DNA from: an uncultured Sphingomonadales bacterium
Lineage (GTDB): Bacteria > Pseudomonadota > Alphaproteobacteria > Sphingomonadales > Sphingomonadaceae
Assembly (NCBI GenBank): GCA_903821685.1
Contig: CAIJLW010000109.1
Span: 1-55,497, forward strand
Length of the DNA stretch: 55,497 nucleotides
Direction: 5' to 3'
In this document: piece after piece, positions 38,058 through 47,595 of the stretch
Layout: each line of letters begins with the position of its first letter
Numbering within the stretch: position 1 is the first letter of the stretch
Position numbers and translations under genes: made by a program
Notes under the pieces: model-generated
Seen by the model: only the letters and a program-made list of their open reading frames with translations
Databases searched by the model: none
What the model was told of the DNA's origin: nothing

Positions 38058-40876
38058 TAGAAGTTTACGCGGATACCACCTGAATAGCGGCGGCCGAAGC
38101 GTTCCCATTCAATCGTGTAGCGGCTTGAAAATGGCGTCGGAACGCCCTGCACAGTCAAGATGTTAGACGGATCGGAAAAACGGCGGCCTGGATTGTTCAG
38201 CAGGTTTGCAGCGTCGAAATACACTTCGATACCCTTTGAGATTTCATACCGTGCCGAGAAGTCCAGTTCATCGTCATTCGCCCAATACGTATCGCCGGCG
38301 CTGTCTAGATTGTCTGCAAATCCATCAGCCCAATTGGTGCGGTTCTGATACTGCAACCGCAGCGACAAGCCATATTTCTCGTAATAAGCACCGACATTGT
38401 AAACGACCTCGGATGTGCCAGGCAGCGGCACCTTACGCTCGGGCGAGACAACGGCGCCTGCGGCATCAAGTATCGCGGGCTTAGTAACTTCACTGTCATT
38501 GTAGGTGGCATTTGCAGTAATGCCAAAGCCGCCCATCCAGTCGGGCAAGCCAAGGTCGGAGACATAGGGGTCTAACTGCATCTGTGCAGCCACTTCAACA
38601 CCAAACACTCGACCCGAACCGCCATTTGTGATTCCGCTAAAGGCATAACCCGAACGGTCAATGTTATTGCTGTCTAGCGCGTTCGAGCCAAAAACTCGGC
38701 GCGATGTATACAGTACGTCCTCTACCTTTTTGTAGAATGCACCGAACATGAAGTAACCCTGCGGTTGGACATAATATTCATAATAAGCGTCCAGACCATA
38801 TGCACGCTCCGGCTTTACCGCCGGGTTGCCACCAGAAATCCGCTGATTGCTGTCATCGACAGTAACATTCGGGCGCAGCTGGTCATAATCGGCACGCGCC
38901 GCGCCGCTGGTAAAGCCAATGCGGATCTTTTGGTCATCTTGTACGTCAAAGTTAAGATGCAGGCTCGGGAATACCAATGTGCCATCAGATTCGGCAGTGA
39001 TTGGCGCTGTGACTGAACCAATGGTGGCTACGGCGATACCACGATTTTTTACATGTTCAACGCGCGCACCACCAACAAGCGAACCCCAGTCATATTTGAC
39101 ATTTGCCATCACATATCCGGCATATACTTGCTCACGCACGTCATAGATGTTTCCGGTCACGGGGGCGAAGCTGAAATTCTTGACCGCGGATTCGCTGGCT
39201 GCACGCATTTTATCGGCATCAAAATAACGGAAAGTATACCCCATCGGTATTTCGCCCTTGAACGGTGTATCAAGACTGAAATCACTATAGGTAGTCGGGA
39301 TACCGATTGTTGCAAATTGTGCTGCCGTGTTCAGCACGATGTTGCTTTCATCAACTGTCTTGGCGCGCTGATCAAACTGGAAGCCCGCTTTTAAGACTGC
39401 ATCACCGCCCAAAAATTCTGTTTCGCGGGACACAACAAATTTTGCAGTATACGCTTTCGTTGTGTCAACGGCATCCAGCACGTTGAGCGACGTGAGTGGC
39501 TTAGTGAAGCTATCGATAGCCGTAACTTGCGTACCAGCCTGATAACGTGTCGGGCTGCTCAGCTGGACTGTGTTGAACAAAGCTAAGCGGCCAAAATTGG
39601 GGTCACTGAAATCATAAGCAACCGTTGGGCGCAAATTGCGGGTGCTTGGGCTGTCCCAGGTTGTTTCGCCAACCACGGAACGATCATCTTTCGATTCTGT
39701 ATAGTTGCCAAGCCAGTTCAATTTCCAGCCATCGCCAAATTCATGTGTGCCTTCGACGGTGTTGGTGAAAATCGATTGTTCAAAGGCGCGCAACGTCGAC
39801 CGCTGGCGAATATCAATGCCATAGATGGTGCCCTTAAACGGGGTGTTGCCGATGCAGACATCAGCATAGCCCGTTGTGGTTGGCGTCGGGTTCACTGCGG
39901 TCCCACAGTCCGCGGTATTGGCGACGAGATCACTTTGCCGGTCATCAAGGTCAAAGCGGAAATTGTCACGCATTTCGTCATCAGTAAAAGTTGTGTAGAT
40001 TGAACGCACCGAGATCGTGTTGTCGGCATCAGGCTTCCAGTCCAAACGCCCTGACATCGACCAGTTGCGACGTGTTAAGCGATACAGCTTGTTTTCCGTT
40101 TCATGCGCCCAAAACCGGCTAACGGCACCGGGCCGTTGGTCTTGGCTTACGCGTTCATAATCGGTCTCAAAATTGTCAGTGATCATGTCGCGCTGATAAT
40201 AGCTGCCCGACACAAGCACGCCAATTTCACCTTCGCCGGCAGGAACGCGTGTAGAGACGACCGCTGAACCTTCATATTGTGGCCGGTTGCCGAGTTCGGC
40301 GACGCCATAGCCAGCCTTGCCAGCGAAGTGGAACCCATCATAATCGAATGCCGACCGCGTTATGACGTTGACGTTACCCGATACTGTCTCGCCCGGCATA
40401 TCGGGGGTAACAGCTTTGGAAACAATGATCTGCGCCGCAATTGCAGAAGGGATGGAATCAAAGCGAGCATCGCGGCCTTCTGGGCTAACAACGTTAATGC
40501 CGTCGAACGACAAGGTGGTCCAATAATTCGGCGCGCCGCGAATGCTGATATAGCGTGCTTGCCCTTGGTCGCGCTCAACCGCAACACCTGGAAGGCGGCC
40601 AGTCGCCTGCGCCACATTCTGGTCCGGCAGCCGTCCGGCCGCGTCCGAAGAAACCACCGATACGAGCGAGTCCGAATTTTTCTGAATTTGCAAAGCGGCC
40701 GCTTCTGATTCCGCGATTGGCCTAGAGCCTGTCACAACGATTGCCTCATTCGTCGTTTCATCTGCCGCCGGTGCGGATTGCGCCATGGCTGAAGATGGAA
40801 GAATTGCGAGTGCCGCAGCGCTGCCCAGCAAGGCGTTGCGTACAAAAAAGTGCGATTTTATGGACCGAGTTTGCAT
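38057..40876 (-). CDS. TonB-dependent receptor paired with phytase
   Basis: 939 residues from ATG 40876, with AGGGGTG about 7 nt upstream (a GTG three codons earlier overlaps that site). Signal peptide ALLGSAAALAILPSSAMAQ, plug IVVTGSRPIAESEAAAL...RLPDQNVAQATGRLPGVAVERDQG...ISIRGAPNYWTTLSFDG, and a barrel ending in SGGIRVNF with the terminal Phe. It is of the Caulobacter-type receptor group. Coupling to a beta-propeller phytase suggests it imports phytate or a phosphorylated inositol, or another organic phosphate (inference). Confidence 0.95.
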   Translation of the reverse strand: MQTRSIKSHFFVRNALLGSAAALAILPSSAMAQSAPAADETTNEAIVVTGSRPIAESEAAALQIQKNSDSLVSVVSSDAAGRLPDQNVAQATGRLPGVAVERDQGQARYISIRGAPNYWTTLSFDGINVVSPEGRDARFDSIPSAIAAQIIVSKAVTPDMPGETVSGNVNVITRSAFDYDGFHFAGKAGYGVAELGNRPQYEGSAVVSTRVPAGEGEIGVLVSGSYYQRDMITDNFETDYERVSQDQRPGAVSRFWAHETENKLYRLTRRNWSMSGRLDWKPDADNTISVRSIYTTFTDDEMRDNFRFDLDDRQSDLVANTADCGTAVNPTPTTTGYADVCIGNTPFKGTIYGIDIRQRSTLRAFEQSIFTNTVEGTHEFGDGWKLNWLGNYTESKDDRSVVGETTWDSPSTRNLRPTVAYDFSDPNFGRLALFNTVQLSSPTRYQAGTQVTAIDSFTKPLTSLNVLDAVDTTKAYTAKFVVSRETEFLGGDAVLKAGFQFDQRAKTVDESNIVLNTAAQFATIGIPTTYSDFSLDTPFKGEIPMGYTFRYFDADKMRAASESAVKNFSFAPVTGNIYDVREQVYAGYVMANVKYDWGSLVGGARVEHVKNRGIAVATIGSVTAPITAESDGTLVFPSLHLNFDVQDDQKIRIGFTSGAARADYDQLRPNVTVDDSNQRISGGNPAVKPERAYGLDAYYEYYVQPQGYFMFGAFYKKVEDVLYTSRRVFGSNALDSNNIDRSGYAFSGITNGGSGRVFGVEVAAQMQLDPYVSDLGLPDWMGGFGITANATYNDSEVTKPAILDAAGAVVSPERKVPLPGTSEVVYNVGAYYEKYGLSLRLQYQNRTNWADGFADNLDSAGDTYWANDDELDFSARYEISKGIEVYFDAANLLNNPGRRFSDPSNILTVQGVPTPFSSRYTIEWERFGRRYSGGIRVNF

Positions 40877-40938
40877 GTGTTTCACCCCTGATATACCGAT
40901 TTATCGGATTGTCCGTTAGGCAGGGATTGTGAAATCTT

Positions 40939-40979
40939 CATATATCCACCATGACAAATTGGTGGCAATGCCGTTACAG
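40939..40979 (-). promoter_or_regulatory. Pho-box-like direct repeats and promoter
   Basis: On the minus strand three heptamers with exactly 4-nt gaps: CTGTAAC (40979-40973), TTGCCAC (40968-40962), TTGTCAT (40957-40951). They resemble the PhoB half-site CTGTCAT with its 11-bp period. A -10-like TATATG (40944-40939) follows by 6 nt, at 18 nt from TTGCCA. This would drive the receptor-phytase operon under phosphate starvation; ppk1 starts 70 nt away on the other side and may share it. Confidence 0.55.
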
Positions 40980-41049
40980 TTTGAGTTTAAGCTGCCGTAA
41001 ATATGCAATGTTTCCATGGCACCGCGTCTGCAATCGATAAGAAGGAACA

Positions 41050-43206
41050 ATGTTCGTGAAGTCCGTGCCGGGTACAAGAATTCTGAAAGCCCAAAAGACG
41101 CCAGCAGATGCGCGCTATTTCAACCGCGAGCTTTCCTGGTTAAAATTTAACGAGCGCGTACTTGAAGAAGCGTCGAACCCGGCGCACCCGTTGCTTGAGC
41201 GGCTGCGTTTTCTGTCGATTTCGGGCACCAACCTTGACGAATTTTTCATGGTCCGCGTGGCAGGTCTGCGCGGGCAGCAGCAGCGCCGGATTGAGGAACT
41301 GTCGATTGACGGCCGCACCGCATCCGAACAGCTTGCCGATACCGTTGCCGCCGCCGACCGGCTGATGGTTCAACAGCAAAAGCTGTGGCGCAAGCTGATG
41401 AAGGAACTGGGTAGCGCAGGCATTAAAATTGTCCAACCATCCGCAATGGGCAAGACGCTGCAGACGCAAGTGGGCAAATATTTCCGTGAACAAGTCCTAC
41501 CCGTTCTCACCCCGCAGGCATTGGACCCTGCGCATCCATTTCCATTCATTCCCAACCAAGGCCTTAGCCTTATTTTCGATATGCGCCGCAAGGATGATGG
41601 CGAAGTCGTGCGCCAATTAGTGCTGATCCCGCAATCGCTCGCCCGCTTTGTCCGCTTACCCGGCCCCGGCACACGCTTCGTCACAATCGAGGCGCTGATC
41701 AAGCATTTCGTCGGGCAAATGTTTCCCGATTATTTGCTCGTCGCAGCGGGCGCATTCCGCATCATCCGTGACAGCGATATTGAGGTTGAGGAAGAAGCTG
41801 AAGACCTTGTCCGCTACTTCCGCAGCGCCATCAAACGGCGCCGTCGCGGGCGGATTATTCGGCTAAAGCTGGAAAAGGGCCTGCCAAGCGAACTGGCGAC
41901 ATTAATCCGTTCGGAACTTGGCGCTGGCGCATCCATTGTGGTCGAAACGGTTGGTTTCTTGGGCATTGGCGACCTCGGGCAATTGGTGGACGAGGACCGA
42001 CCTACCCTGAAATTTCCGTCATACTCCCCGCGCTTCCCGGAACGCATATTGGAACATGACGGCGATTGTTTTTCGGCGATTAGCCAAAAAGACATCGTTA
42101 TCCACCACCCTTATGAAAGCTTTGACGTTGTGCTGGCGTTTCTGCAGCAGGCGGCGCTGGATCCAGACGTCGTGGCGATTAAACAAACGCTGTATCGTGC
42201 CGGCAAGCAATCCGCCGTCATTCGCGCCTTGTGTGAAGCGGCCGAGGCCGGAAAATCGGTGACTGCGATTGTCGAGCTCAAGGCGCGGTTTGACGAAGAG
42301 CAGAACCTGCATTGGGCATCGCAGTTGGAAAATTCTGGCGTGCAAGTCGTGTACGGCTTCATCGATATGAAGACACATGCCAAAATCTCTCTGGTGGTCC
42401 GCCGCGAGGCAGATGGGTTCCGGACCTATTGCCACTTGGGCACTGGCAATTATCACCCGATCACTGCCAAAGTGTACACTGACATCAGCTTCTTCACCGC
42501 TGACCCACGCGTGGGCCATGATGCCGGACAGATTTTCAATTATATAACAGGTTATATCCCGCCAACCGAATTGAAGCTCTTGACCATGAGCCCGCTGGGC
42601 TTGCGCGAAAAAATCATGTCGTTGATTGACGATGAAATTGCCCATGTTGCCGCAGGACGCCCCGGTGCAGTTTGGGCAAAGCTCAATTCTTTGGTCGATA
42701 AGGCCGTCATCGACAAATTATATGAAGCGAGCGAGGCCGGCGTCGAAATCGACCTTGTGGTGCGCGGCATTTGCTGCTTGCGGCCGGGCGTTAAGGGCAT
42801 GTCGTCGCGGATCCGCGTGAAGTCCGTCGTCGGGCGCTTCCTTGAGCACAGCCGTATTTGGGCGATGGGCAATGGCGCAGATTTGCCGAACCCGAATGCG
42901 AAAGTCTTCATCTCTTCGGCAGATTGGATGTCGCGCAATTTCGACCGCCGCGTCGAATATATGCTGCCGATTGAGAACCCTACCGTGCATGACCAAATCC
43001 TTGATCAGGTTATGGTTGCAAACCTCCTCGACAACCAGCAAAGCTGGATGCTGCGTTCGGATGGACGTTATGAGAGGGTGAAAGCCGGAAGCATGCCATT
43101 TAATCTGCATCATTATTTTATGACCAATGCGTCGCTTTCAGGGCGCGGAGGCGCGCTCGCAGATGACAAGAAGGTTCCAACGCTGAGCCTCGTCCGACAA
43201 AGATGA
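41050..43206 (+). CDS. ppk1: Polyphosphate kinase 1
   Basis: 718 residues; GAAGGAAC ribosome binding site. Makes polyphosphate from ATP reversibly. Domains: N (ARYFNRELSWLKFNERVLEEA), H (LDEFFMVRVAGL...), and the two C-terminal phospholipase-D-like halves, with the phosphohistidine in MKTHAKISLVVRRE and the second catalytic histidine in FLEHSRIWAMGNG; FISSADWMSRNFDRRVE is present. Divergent from the Pho-boxed receptor/phytase operon and overlapping ppx downstream. Confidence 0.98.
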   Translation: MFVKSVPGTRILKAQKTPADARYFNRELSWLKFNERVLEEASNPAHPLLERLRFLSISGTNLDEFFMVRVAGLRGQQQRRIEELSIDGRTASEQLADTVAAADRLMVQQQKLWRKLMKELGSAGIKIVQPSAMGKTLQTQVGKYFREQVLPVLTPQALDPAHPFPFIPNQGLSLIFDMRRKDDGEVVRQLVLIPQSLARFVRLPGPGTRFVTIEALIKHFVGQMFPDYLLVAAGAFRIIRDSDIEVEEEAEDLVRYFRSAIKRRRRGRIIRLKLEKGLPSELATLIRSELGAGASIVVETVGFLGIGDLGQLVDEDRPTLKFPSYSPRFPERILEHDGDCFSAISQKDIVIHHPYESFDVVLAFLQQAALDPDVVAIKQTLYRAGKQSAVIRALCEAAEAGKSVTAIVELKARFDEEQNLHWASQLENSGVQVVYGFIDMKTHAKISLVVRREADGFRTYCHLGTGNYHPITAKVYTDISFFTADPRVGHDAGQIFNYITGYIPPTELKLLTMSPLGLREKIMSLIDDEIAHVAAGRPGAVWAKLNSLVDKAVIDKLYEASEAGVEIDLVVRGICCLRPGVKGMSSRIRVKSVVGRFLEHSRIWAMGNGADLPNPNAKVFISSADWMSRNFDRRVEYMLPIENPTVHDQILDQVMVANLLDNQQSWMLRSDGRYERVKAGSMPFNLHHYFMTNASLSGRGGALADDKKVPTLSLVRQR

Positions 43207-44666
43207 AGGCGGTGCGTCAGGCCGTTATAGATATTGGCTCAAATACCGTTCGGCTCGTTGTATACGCGGGGCTACCACGTGCGCCCATGCCCATTTACAA
43301 CGAAAAAAGCCGCGTAAAGCTTGGGGCGTGCCTTGCTGGCGATGGTGAAATTGACAAAGCGACGATGAAAAAGGCGCTGGCCGCACTCGCGCGCTTCGAA
43401 ACGCTTGCCCGCGCGATGCAGGTCGACAGCATGCGCGTGGTCGCAACCGCCGCGACGCGGGAAGCCAAAAACGGGCATGAGTTGGTCGAAAAAGCAGCCG
43501 CGCTTGGTATTCGCGTTGATGTTCTTGATGGCAATGCCGAGGCGACAGCGGCCGGCTATGGCGTGTTAAGCGATAATCCCTTCGCCAATGGCTATGTCGG
43601 TGATCTTGGCGGCGGCAGTCTTGAACTTATCCGCATCGCCGATGGCAAATTGGGCGCGCGCGTATCGCTGCCGCTGGGCACATTGCGGCATGATATCCTA
43701 ACGGGCAAATCGGCCAAGCAGGTCGTAGCAATGTTGCGCGATGATATTGCCAAGACAATGGGCAAGCGCGCCTTCCCGATTGAAACCGGCCTGCCCTTTT
43801 ATATGATCGGCGGTTCATGGCGCAGTTTTGCGCGGTTGCACATGCATGAAACCGGTTATCCGCTGACCATATTGTCCAATTATGAAATGCCGCCAGAGGC
43901 TCCAGACGTGCTCGCCCCGCTTACCCAAGACAAAGACGCCTTAACGCGGTCCAATGTAGTCGCAGCGGGCCGCATTTCCGAACTGCCGGGGGCGACCACA
44001 TTGTTGGGTGGCATTGTCGGATTATTGAAGCCAAGCAAGCTCGTAACGAGCATCTATGGCCTGCGCGAGGGGTTATTGTTTGAACAATTGACGCCCGCCG
44101 AACGCAAGCAAGACCCATTAATTGCTGCCGCACGTTTTGAAGGCGAACGGCTGGGGCGCTTTCCCTTTCATGGCGATGCCCTTGCCGAATGGATTGCGCC
44201 GGTATTTGCGGGGCAAAGTGCACATGAGGCGCGATTGTGCCAGGCGGCGTGTTTGCTGTCCGACAGCGTGTGGAACGTGAACCCCGAATATCGCGCCGAC
44301 CATGCGCTTGACCTTGCATTGGACGGCAGTTGGCCCGGCGTCAGCGCCAGCGACCGCGCCGTCATCGCTGCGGCTTTATGGACGGTGCACGCCGGAAAGC
44401 GCCCCCTTCCCGAAACGCTGATGGCATTGGCCAAACCAGAGGCGCTGGCCCAAGCGGTAATTTGGGGCCTCGCCATTCGCGTTGCCCACCGCCTTGATGG
44501 CGGAACCGGCGGCGCGCTTGGCGACAGCCGTCTCGAAGGCGATGGCGCGACGCTTCGCCTCTACCTCAAAGGCTCGGCCGTGCGGCTACAGTCCAACAGC
44601 GTCTCGCGCCGTTTGCAAGCGCTTGGCGAAGCGCTGGGCTATGCGCAGACGGCGATTATGGGCTGA
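43203..44666 (+). CDS. ppx: Exopolyphosphatase (Ppx/GppA family)
   Basis: 487 residues; ATG overlaps the ppk1 stop (ATGA). Hydrolyses polyphosphate from the end, or pppGpp. Sugar kinase/actin-like fold with IDIGSNTVRLVVY (phosphate 1), ATAATREAKNG and GDLGGGSLELI (phosphate 2), followed by a C-terminal HD-like helical region (from about residue 310). Synthesis and breakdown of polyphosphate are thus one operon. Confidence 0.95.
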   Translation: MKAVRQAVIDIGSNTVRLVVYAGLPRAPMPIYNEKSRVKLGACLAGDGEIDKATMKKALAALARFETLARAMQVDSMRVVATAATREAKNGHELVEKAAALGIRVDVLDGNAEATAAGYGVLSDNPFANGYVGDLGGGSLELIRIADGKLGARVSLPLGTLRHDILTGKSAKQVVAMLRDDIAKTMGKRAFPIETGLPFYMIGGSWRSFARLHMHETGYPLTILSNYEMPPEAPDVLAPLTQDKDALTRSNVVAAGRISELPGATTLLGGIVGLLKPSKLVTSIYGLREGLLFEQLTPAERKQDPLIAAARFEGERLGRFPFHGDALAEWIAPVFAGQSAHEARLCQAACLLSDSVWNVNPEYRADHALDLALDGSWPGVSASDRAVIAAALWTVHAGKRPLPETLMALAKPEALAQAVIWGLAIRVAHRLDGGTGGALGDSRLEGDGATLRLYLKGSAVRLQSNSVSRRLQALGEALGYAQTAIMG

Positions 44667-44686
44667 ACGTAAGTTAGGCGGGTTGC

Positions 44687-44706
44687 GGGAGGAGAGTTTC
44701 CCTCCC
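44687..44706. terminator. Possible hairpin between convergent ppx and aldo/keto reductase genes
   Basis: GGGAGG (44687-44692) and CCTCCC (44701-44706) in the 52-nt gap between convergent genes. No clear T tract. Confidence 0.3.
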
Positions 44707-44718
44707 CCCATCACGCGC

Positions 44719-45738
44719 TCATCCCATCGGGTACAGTATTTCTTTCGTCACCTTGTGCACCGCAGTCATCACTTCATCGCTCAGTTTCAGGTCAATCGCG
44801 GCGAAGATGTCGTCCAATTGCTCTTCTTTGCTCACGCCGACCATGGTCGATGCGACAAAATCATGCTGTTTCGACCAAGCGGTCGCTAGCGTCACTGGTG
44901 ACATGCCCGCCTCTTGTGCAATCGCGACAATCCGCATCGTACTTTCAAGTGCGCGTGGCCCGGCAAAACGTTGCGCCATTTCGACTTGGCGCGATCCGGC
45001 CATTTCGAGATAGCGCGAGAAACGCGCGCCTTCGGGACGTGCGCCATCGAGATATTTGCCCGACAACACGCCGCCACCCAAGGGCGAATAAGGCAGAAGG
45101 GAAATACCCTCCTGACGGCAGACTTGCTTTAACTCGTCCTCAAACCGGCGGTTGTTGATCGAGAAATTATTCTGAATGCTCTCGTAGCGCGCGACGCCAA
45201 GGCGCTCCGACGTCGCCAACGACTTCATCAGGCCGTAGCTTGTCTCATTCGAACAACCCAATACGCGCACCTTGCCCGACCGAACCAGTTCGTCGAGCAC
45301 TTCCATCGTCTCATCATAAGCAAGGCCATGGTCGGGCCAATGCGTCTGGTAAAGGTCGATATAATCGGTCTGTAAGCGGCGCAGGCTTTCTTCGACCGCG
45401 GTGATGATATTGTGGCGGTCAAGTGTGGTCATGCCGCCGCGCTTAGGCGATTTGAACCATGTGTGGCTGGGCCCCGAAACCTTGGTGGCCATGATGATGG
45501 CATCGCGGTTTTTACCCTTCATCCAGCGGCCAACAATATCTTCTGTCCGGCCAACCCATTTAATATCCGGCGGGACGGGATAGCCTTCGGCTGTGTCGAA
45601 AAAATTGATGCCGGCATCAAGGCATCGGTCGAGGATGCGGTGCGCCTCCGCTTCATCGGTTTGCGACCCGAAGGTCATGGTGCCCATGCAGATGTCAGAA
45701 ACGTAAATGGCGCTTTTGCCTATGCGACGATGCTCCAT
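44719..45738 (-). CDS. Aldo/keto reductase
   Basis: 339 residues, NADPH-dependent (alpha/beta)8 barrel. Catalytic set visible: Asp and Tyr in INFFDTAEGYPV, Lys in IIMATKVSG, His in YQTHWPDHG; coenzyme-binding segment near the C-terminus (MSPVTLATAWSKQHDFVASTMVG). Similar to Tas/YajO-like reductases; physiological substrate unknown. AGGGAGAG precedes the ATG, and the gene follows ubiA by 12 nt, so it is probably co-transcribed with it. Confidence 0.92.
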   Translation of the reverse strand: MEHRRIGKSAIYVSDICMGTMTFGSQTDEAEAHRILDRCLDAGINFFDTAEGYPVPPDIKWVGRTEDIVGRWMKGKNRDAIIMATKVSGPSHTWFKSPKRGGMTTLDRHNIITAVEESLRRLQTDYIDLYQTHWPDHGLAYDETMEVLDELVRSGKVRVLGCSNETSYGLMKSLATSERLGVARYESIQNNFSINNRRFEDELKQVCRQEGISLLPYSPLGGGVLSGKYLDGARPEGARFSRYLEMAGSRQVEMAQRFAGPRALESTMRIVAIAQEAGMSPVTLATAWSKQHDFVASTMVGVSKEEQLDDIFAAIDLKLSDEVMTAVHKVTKEILYPMG

Positions 45739-45750
45739 ATTATTCTCTCC

Positions 45751-46662
45751 CTAATATTGTCCGGCCGCGCCAACGACCAAAAATGCAAGCGCGGCCAGCA
45801 GCCCAGCCACGCGGTTTGAACGGAACTGGCCAAGCGCATTGCTGCCATCAGATTTCAGCGATGCGACTTGCATGCCCAAATGAAAGGCGACGGGAAGGAG
45901 CGCGACCAAGGCCTGCTTTTCGGGCCGGACACTCCAAATTGCCATGCCCCAGCCGAGCAGTGTCAAAATATAGAATGCCGCCACACCTGCTCGGACGTTG
46001 CCGCCAAGCCGCAAGGCGCTCGATTTAATCCCGACCAACGCATCGTCTTCGCGGTCCTGCATGGCATAGATGGTGTCATAGCCAACGACCCAGAATATCG
46101 TGCCGGCATAAAGCCAGAACATGGCAGCATTGGCCTCTCCGGTAATGGCGATCCAGCCGACCAATGCGCCCCAGCTAAACACCAGTCCGAGCCAAAGCTG
46201 CGGCCACCAGGTTATGCGCTTCATAAACGGATATGCCGCAACCAGAAGGATGCTGCCCAAGGCGGCAATCTGCGCCTCCCACCGGAGCTGAATGAGCACC
46301 AGCAGGCTAATCGCGCATAAGCCAAGCAGAAACGCCCATGCCGCCTGCACGCCAATATCGCCGCTGGGCAACGGCCGTGACGCCGTGCGCGCGACTTGCG
46401 CATCCAGATCGCGGTCCACGATATCATTATACACGCACCCCGCCCCGCGCATCACGATCGCGCCCAGCAGCATCCACAAAGCAAGGTCCCAGCGCTGGAT
46501 AAGCCCACCCGATAGCGCCAGCCCGAATATACAGGGCCAAAACAACAGCCACCAACCAATGGGACGGTCCAATCGCGCCAAAAGGGCCAACGCGCGCAGC
46601 TTCACCGGCAGCAGTCCAATGATGCCGCTATGCTCGCTGTCGGGGACAAGATTCGATGTCAT
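45751..46662 (-). CDS. ubiA: 4-hydroxybenzoate polyprenyltransferase
   Basis: 303 residues from ATG 46662 (MTSNLVPDSEH); another ATG 12 codons upstream is possible and neither has a strong ribosome binding site. Integral membrane enzyme of ubiquinone synthesis. LARLDRPIGWWLLFWPC opens helix 1; the two aspartate motifs are CVYNDIVDRDLDAQVARTASRPL and YDTIYAMQDREDD, which bind the prenyl diphosphate through Mg2+. Divergent from rsmE. Confidence 0.96.
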   Translation of the reverse strand: MTSNLVPDSEHSGIIGLLPVKLRALALLARLDRPIGWWLLFWPCIFGLALSGGLIQRWDLALWMLLGAIVMRGAGCVYNDIVDRDLDAQVARTASRPLPSGDIGVQAAWAFLLGLCAISLLVLIQLRWEAQIAALGSILLVAAYPFMKRITWWPQLWLGLVFSWGALVGWIAITGEANAAMFWLYAGTIFWVVGYDTIYAMQDREDDALVGIKSSALRLGGNVRAGVAAFYILTLLGWGMAIWSVRPEKQALVALLPVAFHLGMQVASLKSDGSNALGQFRSNRVAGLLAALAFLVVGAAGQY

Positions 46663-46763
46663 TGCATCGGCACTGCCAAAATTTATCCTGCGCGTCATCT
46701 GCGAAGTTGGCGCGGGTTCAGTTGGGAGATGACGGCAGCTCTATTTGCGGGTAGACGCGAGAT

Positions 46764-47507
46764 ATGCCCGCAACACCCGCCTGGCCCCCAAAATCGACAC
46801 CCCGGTTGTTTGTGGAACAACCGCTGGCCGTGGGCGCGACCCTGAACATCGCTGGCAACAGCGCGCATTACCTCACAGGTGTCATGCGCCTGAAAGAGGG
46901 TGCGCCGGTAAAACTGTTTGACGATATTTCCGGTGAATATCTTGCGACGATAGCCCATCTGGGCAAACGCGACCTTGATCTCACAGTCGATGCCAAGTTG
47001 CGTGATCGTGAACTCAGCCCGGACCTATGGATATGTCAGGCGCTCGTTAAAAAGGATCGGTTTGACTGGATCGCCGAAAAAGCGTGTGAGCTTGGCATAT
47101 CGCGCTTTGTGCCTGTGCTGACCGCGCGCTGCGTAGTGGATAAGGTCAAGGATGATCGCCTGCGCATGCATATGATTGAAGCCGCCGAGCAATGCGAGCG
47201 CACCGCGTTACCGCAGATTGTAACGCTCACCCGGATTGAGGCGCTATTGCAAAAATGGCCAGCCGAACGAACGCTCTATTTCTGCGATGAACGCGGTGGC
47301 GAACCGTTTCTGGACGCCATTACGGCCGGACCTGGCGCAGTGTTAATCGGGCCAGAAGGTGGCTTCACAGACAGCGAAAATGCGGCCATCCGTGCGCATC
47401 CCAACGCACGACCGGTATCGCTTGGCCCGCGCATATTGCGCGCCGACACCGCAGCGGTCACTGCTATTTCCGTTTGGATGGCCAAGAACGGCGATTGGTC
47501 GGCGTAG
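46764..47507 (+). CDS. rsmE: 16S rRNA m3U1498 methyltransferase
   Basis: 247 residues. N-terminal PUA-like domain (RLFVEQPL...AHYLTGVMRLKEGAPVKLFD) and C-terminal SPOUT domain with LIGPEGGFTDSE and SLGPRILRADTA, the knot that binds S-adenosylmethionine. Methylates U1498 in the ribosome decoding region. The ribosome binding site is weak. Followed by gshA on the same strand (88-nt gap). Confidence 0.96.
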   Translation: MPATPAWPPKSTPRLFVEQPLAVGATLNIAGNSAHYLTGVMRLKEGAPVKLFDDISGEYLATIAHLGKRDLDLTVDAKLRDRELSPDLWICQALVKKDRFDWIAEKACELGISRFVPVLTARCVVDKVKDDRLRMHMIEAAEQCERTALPQIVTLTRIEALLQKWPAERTLYFCDERGGEPFLDAITAGPGAVLIGPEGGFTDSENAAIRAHPNARPVSLGPRILRADTAAVTAISVWMAKNGDWSA

Positions 47508-47595
47508 CTTATGCTGCGACTTACCCGTTCAATACTGTATGACATGAACCATGAATCTGCTGGCAATATAGCGGTGACATTTCTAAACGGCCGGC

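Noticed and set aside
42019-42645. 208-codon open frame on the minus strand
   Set aside because: Antisense to conserved ppk1 sequence.
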